DNA from: Ptiloglossa arizonensis
Taxonomy: Eukaryota; Arthropoda; Insecta; Hymenoptera; Colletidae
DNA: 64,000 nt
Direction: 5' to 3'
Assembly: GCF_051014685.1 (NCBI RefSeq)
Contig: NW_027479418.1
Span: 1-64,000, forward strand
Below are positions 62,481 through 64,000 of the stretch, piece after piece (position 1 is the stretch's first letter; every line of letters starts with the position of its first letter). The notes under the pieces were generated by a model. It did not search any database, was not told the origin of the DNA, and saw nothing but the letters and a program-made list of their open reading frames with translations. The translations under genes and the position numbers were made by a program.

Positions 62481-64000
62481 CGAACGGATTGACCGATCCG
62501 CAAAATTTCTGTTGCTTCTGAAAGTAGAAACTAGCCCGATTACAACGGTATGCGCACTTTTCCCCTGGGCCGTTCTAGTTATTCGTTTCGAGCATCAGAA
62601 CTGCGAAAATTTTGAGTTTCTCAAGCGTTTCTTATCTCCAAACTGCCATATCTCGCTCACGGATTGTTCAATCCGCAAAATTTCTGTTGCATCTGAAAGT
62701 AGAAACTCGCCCGATTACAACGGTAGGTGTAGTTTTCCCCTAGGCCGTTCTAGTTATTCGTTTCGAGCACCAGAACTGCGAAAATTTTGAGTTTCTCAAG
62801 CGTTTCTTACTTCCAAACTGCCACATCTCGCGAACGACTCGACCAATCCGCAAAATTTCTATTGCATCTGAAAGTAGAAACTCGCCCGATTACAACGGTA
62901 TGTGTAGTTTTCCCCTAGGCCGTTCTAGTTATTCGTTTAGAGCATCAGAACTGCCAAAATTTTGAGTTTCTCAAGCGTTTCTTACTTCCAAACTGCCACA
63001 TCTCGCGAACGTCTCGACCAATCCGCAAAATTTCTATTGCATCTGAAAGTAGAAACTCGCCCGATTACAACGGTATGCGTACTTTTCCCCTAGGCCGTTC
63101 TAGTTATTCGTTTCGAGCATCAGAACTGCGAAAATTTTGACTTTCTCAAGCGTTTCTTACCTCCAAACTGCCATATCTCGCGAACGGATTGACCAATCCG
63201 CAAAATTTCTGTTGCATCTGAAAGTAGAAACTCGCCCGATTACAACGGTAGGTGTAGTTTTCCCCTAGGCCGTTCTAGTTATTAGATTAGAGCATCAGAA
63301 CTGCGAAAATTTTGAGTTTCTCAAGCGTTTCTTACCTCCAAACTGCCATATCTCGCGAACGGATTGACCAATCCGCAAAATTTCTGTTGCATCTGAAAGT
63401 AGAAACTCGCCCGATTACAACGGTAGGTGTAGTTTTCCCCTAGGCCGTTCTAGTTATTCGTTTAGAGCATCAAAACTGCGAAAATTTTGAGTTTCTCAAG
63501 CGTTTCTTACCTCCAAACTGCCATATCTCGCGAACGGATTGATCAGTCCCCAAAATTTCTGTTGCATCTGAAAGTAGAAACTCGCCCGATTACAACGGTA
63601 TGCGCACTTTTCCCCTAGGCCGTTCTAGTTATTCGTGTCGAGCATCAGAACTGCGAAAATTTTGAGTTTCTCAAGCGTTTCTTACCTCCAAACTGCCATA
63701 TCTCGCGAACGGATTGACCAATCCGTAAAATTTCTGTTGCATCTGAAAGTAGAAACCCGCCCGATTACAACGGTATGCGTACTTTTCCCCTAGGCCGTTC
63801 TAGTTATTCGTTTCGAGCTTCAGAACTGCGAAAATTTTGAGTTTCTCAAGCGTTTCTTACCTCCAAACTGCCATTTCTCGCGAACGGATTGCCAATCCGC
63901 AAAGTTTCTGTTGCATCTGAAAGTAGAAACTCGCCCGATTACAACGGTAGGTGTAGTTTTCCCCTAGGCCGTTCTAGTTATTCGTTTCGAGCACCAGAAC
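62481..64000. repeat. Right-edge diverged monomers, ending in a 128-bp partial
   Basis: Contains ctcgctcacgg near 62651, then ccacatctcgcgaacgactcg and ccacatctcgcgaacgtctcg (62821 and 62998), which resemble left-end variants at 2.6-5.3 kb. 'attagattag' returns near 63281. The final monomer starts at 63873 (atttctcg) and has lost one base ('ggattgccaatcc' near 63890). The array continues beyond the window. Confidence 0.88.

Larger units (their letters stand above)
1..64000. repeat. Satellite DNA array, 175-bp monomer, about 365.7 copies, all in one orientation
   Basis: The landmark 'atatctcgcg' (or a near variant) starts at 1, 176, 351, 526 and so on to 63873, always 174, 175 or 177 bp apart. 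All units read in the same direction and no non-satellite base was seen between them. In monomer numbering (1 = first base of the landmark) fixed landmarks are TCGCGA at 6-11, a dyad at 13-28, AAAATTT at 30-36, agaaactc at 54-61, CCTAGG at 92-97, AAAATTTT at 134-141 and gagtttct at 142-149. Length near one nucleosome repeat, tandem arrangement and HOR structure are typical of eukaryotic centromeric or pericentromeric satellites; that location is inference. I do not recognise the family and both array ends lie outside the window. Confidence 0.99.

Noticed and set aside
1..64000. CRISPR array
   Set aside because: Regular repeats are present, but the whole 175-bp period is repeated; there are no short repeats separated by unique spacers and no cas genes.
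1..64000. Tandem rDNA, tRNA or snRNA gene cluster
   Set aside because: The monomer is too short for rDNA, shows no tRNA A/B boxes or cloverleaf that I could find, and has no T-run terminator.
1..64000. Mobile element insertions or terminal repeats
   Set aside because: Monomer phase is continuous from 1 to 63873 with only 1- or 2-bp changes, so there is no room for an inserted element or target-site duplication.
1..64000. Assembly artefact producing the exact duplications
   Set aside because: Collapsed or falsely expanded repeats cannot be excluded without reads. However, copies often carry private substitutions, junction monomers are unique, and event sizes balance to the base, which fits real exchange better. 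Kept as a caveat.

Overview
The whole window is one uninterrupted satellite DNA array. A monomer of about 175 bp repeats head to tail in one orientation from base 1 to base 64000. Counting monomer starts by the landmark 'atatctcgcg' and following every length change gives 365 complete monomers (1-63872) plus a 128-bp partial at the end. The total differs from 365 x 175 by only -3 bp. This is explained by four 177-bp monomers and eleven 174-bp monomers. I see no gene, RNA gene, transposon, telomere repeat, inverted block or unique DNA.

Organism: a eukaryote, on the strength of a monomer near nucleosome-repeat length, higher-order repeats (HORs) and array size. I do not recognise the monomer and cannot name the taxon. 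A hand count on the consensus gives about 42% GC and 13 CpG dinucleotides, roughly 1.8 times expectation. That argues against long germline CpG methylation and so fits many invertebrates better than vertebrates or plants. The location (centromere, pericentromere or other heterochromatin) is not shown by the sequence.

Layout. 1-5.4 kb is relatively diverse: a 4-mer duplication (351-1750), mixed monomers, then a patch with four 177-bp monomers (4025-5082). 5.4-12.6 kb holds nested HORs of 6, 9 and 12 monomers. 12.6-18.9 kb has 8-mer and 2-mer duplications. 18.9-30.4 kb has 13-mer, 15-mer and 5-mer duplications. 30.4-33.35 kb revisits variants of the 9-mer family with a 3-mer duplication. 33.35-42.28 kb is a second copy of the 21.80-30.38 kb segment, expanded on its own by a 20-mer duplication, a 3-mer duplication and a one-monomer deletion. 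42.2-49.5 kb is marked by 174-bp monomers. 50.3-56.5 kb carries a 15-mer and a 7-mer duplication. 56.5-64 kb is again more mixed and shares rare variants with the left end.

The most informative content is the record of unequal exchange. Every duplication or deletion I could delimit is a whole number of monomers, and several junctions are visible as hybrid monomers. For the two large related segments (21804-30378 and 33354-42278), removing the inferred events leaves exactly 5075 bp (29 monomers) in both. The open reading frames present are by-products of the repeat and are not annotated as genes.
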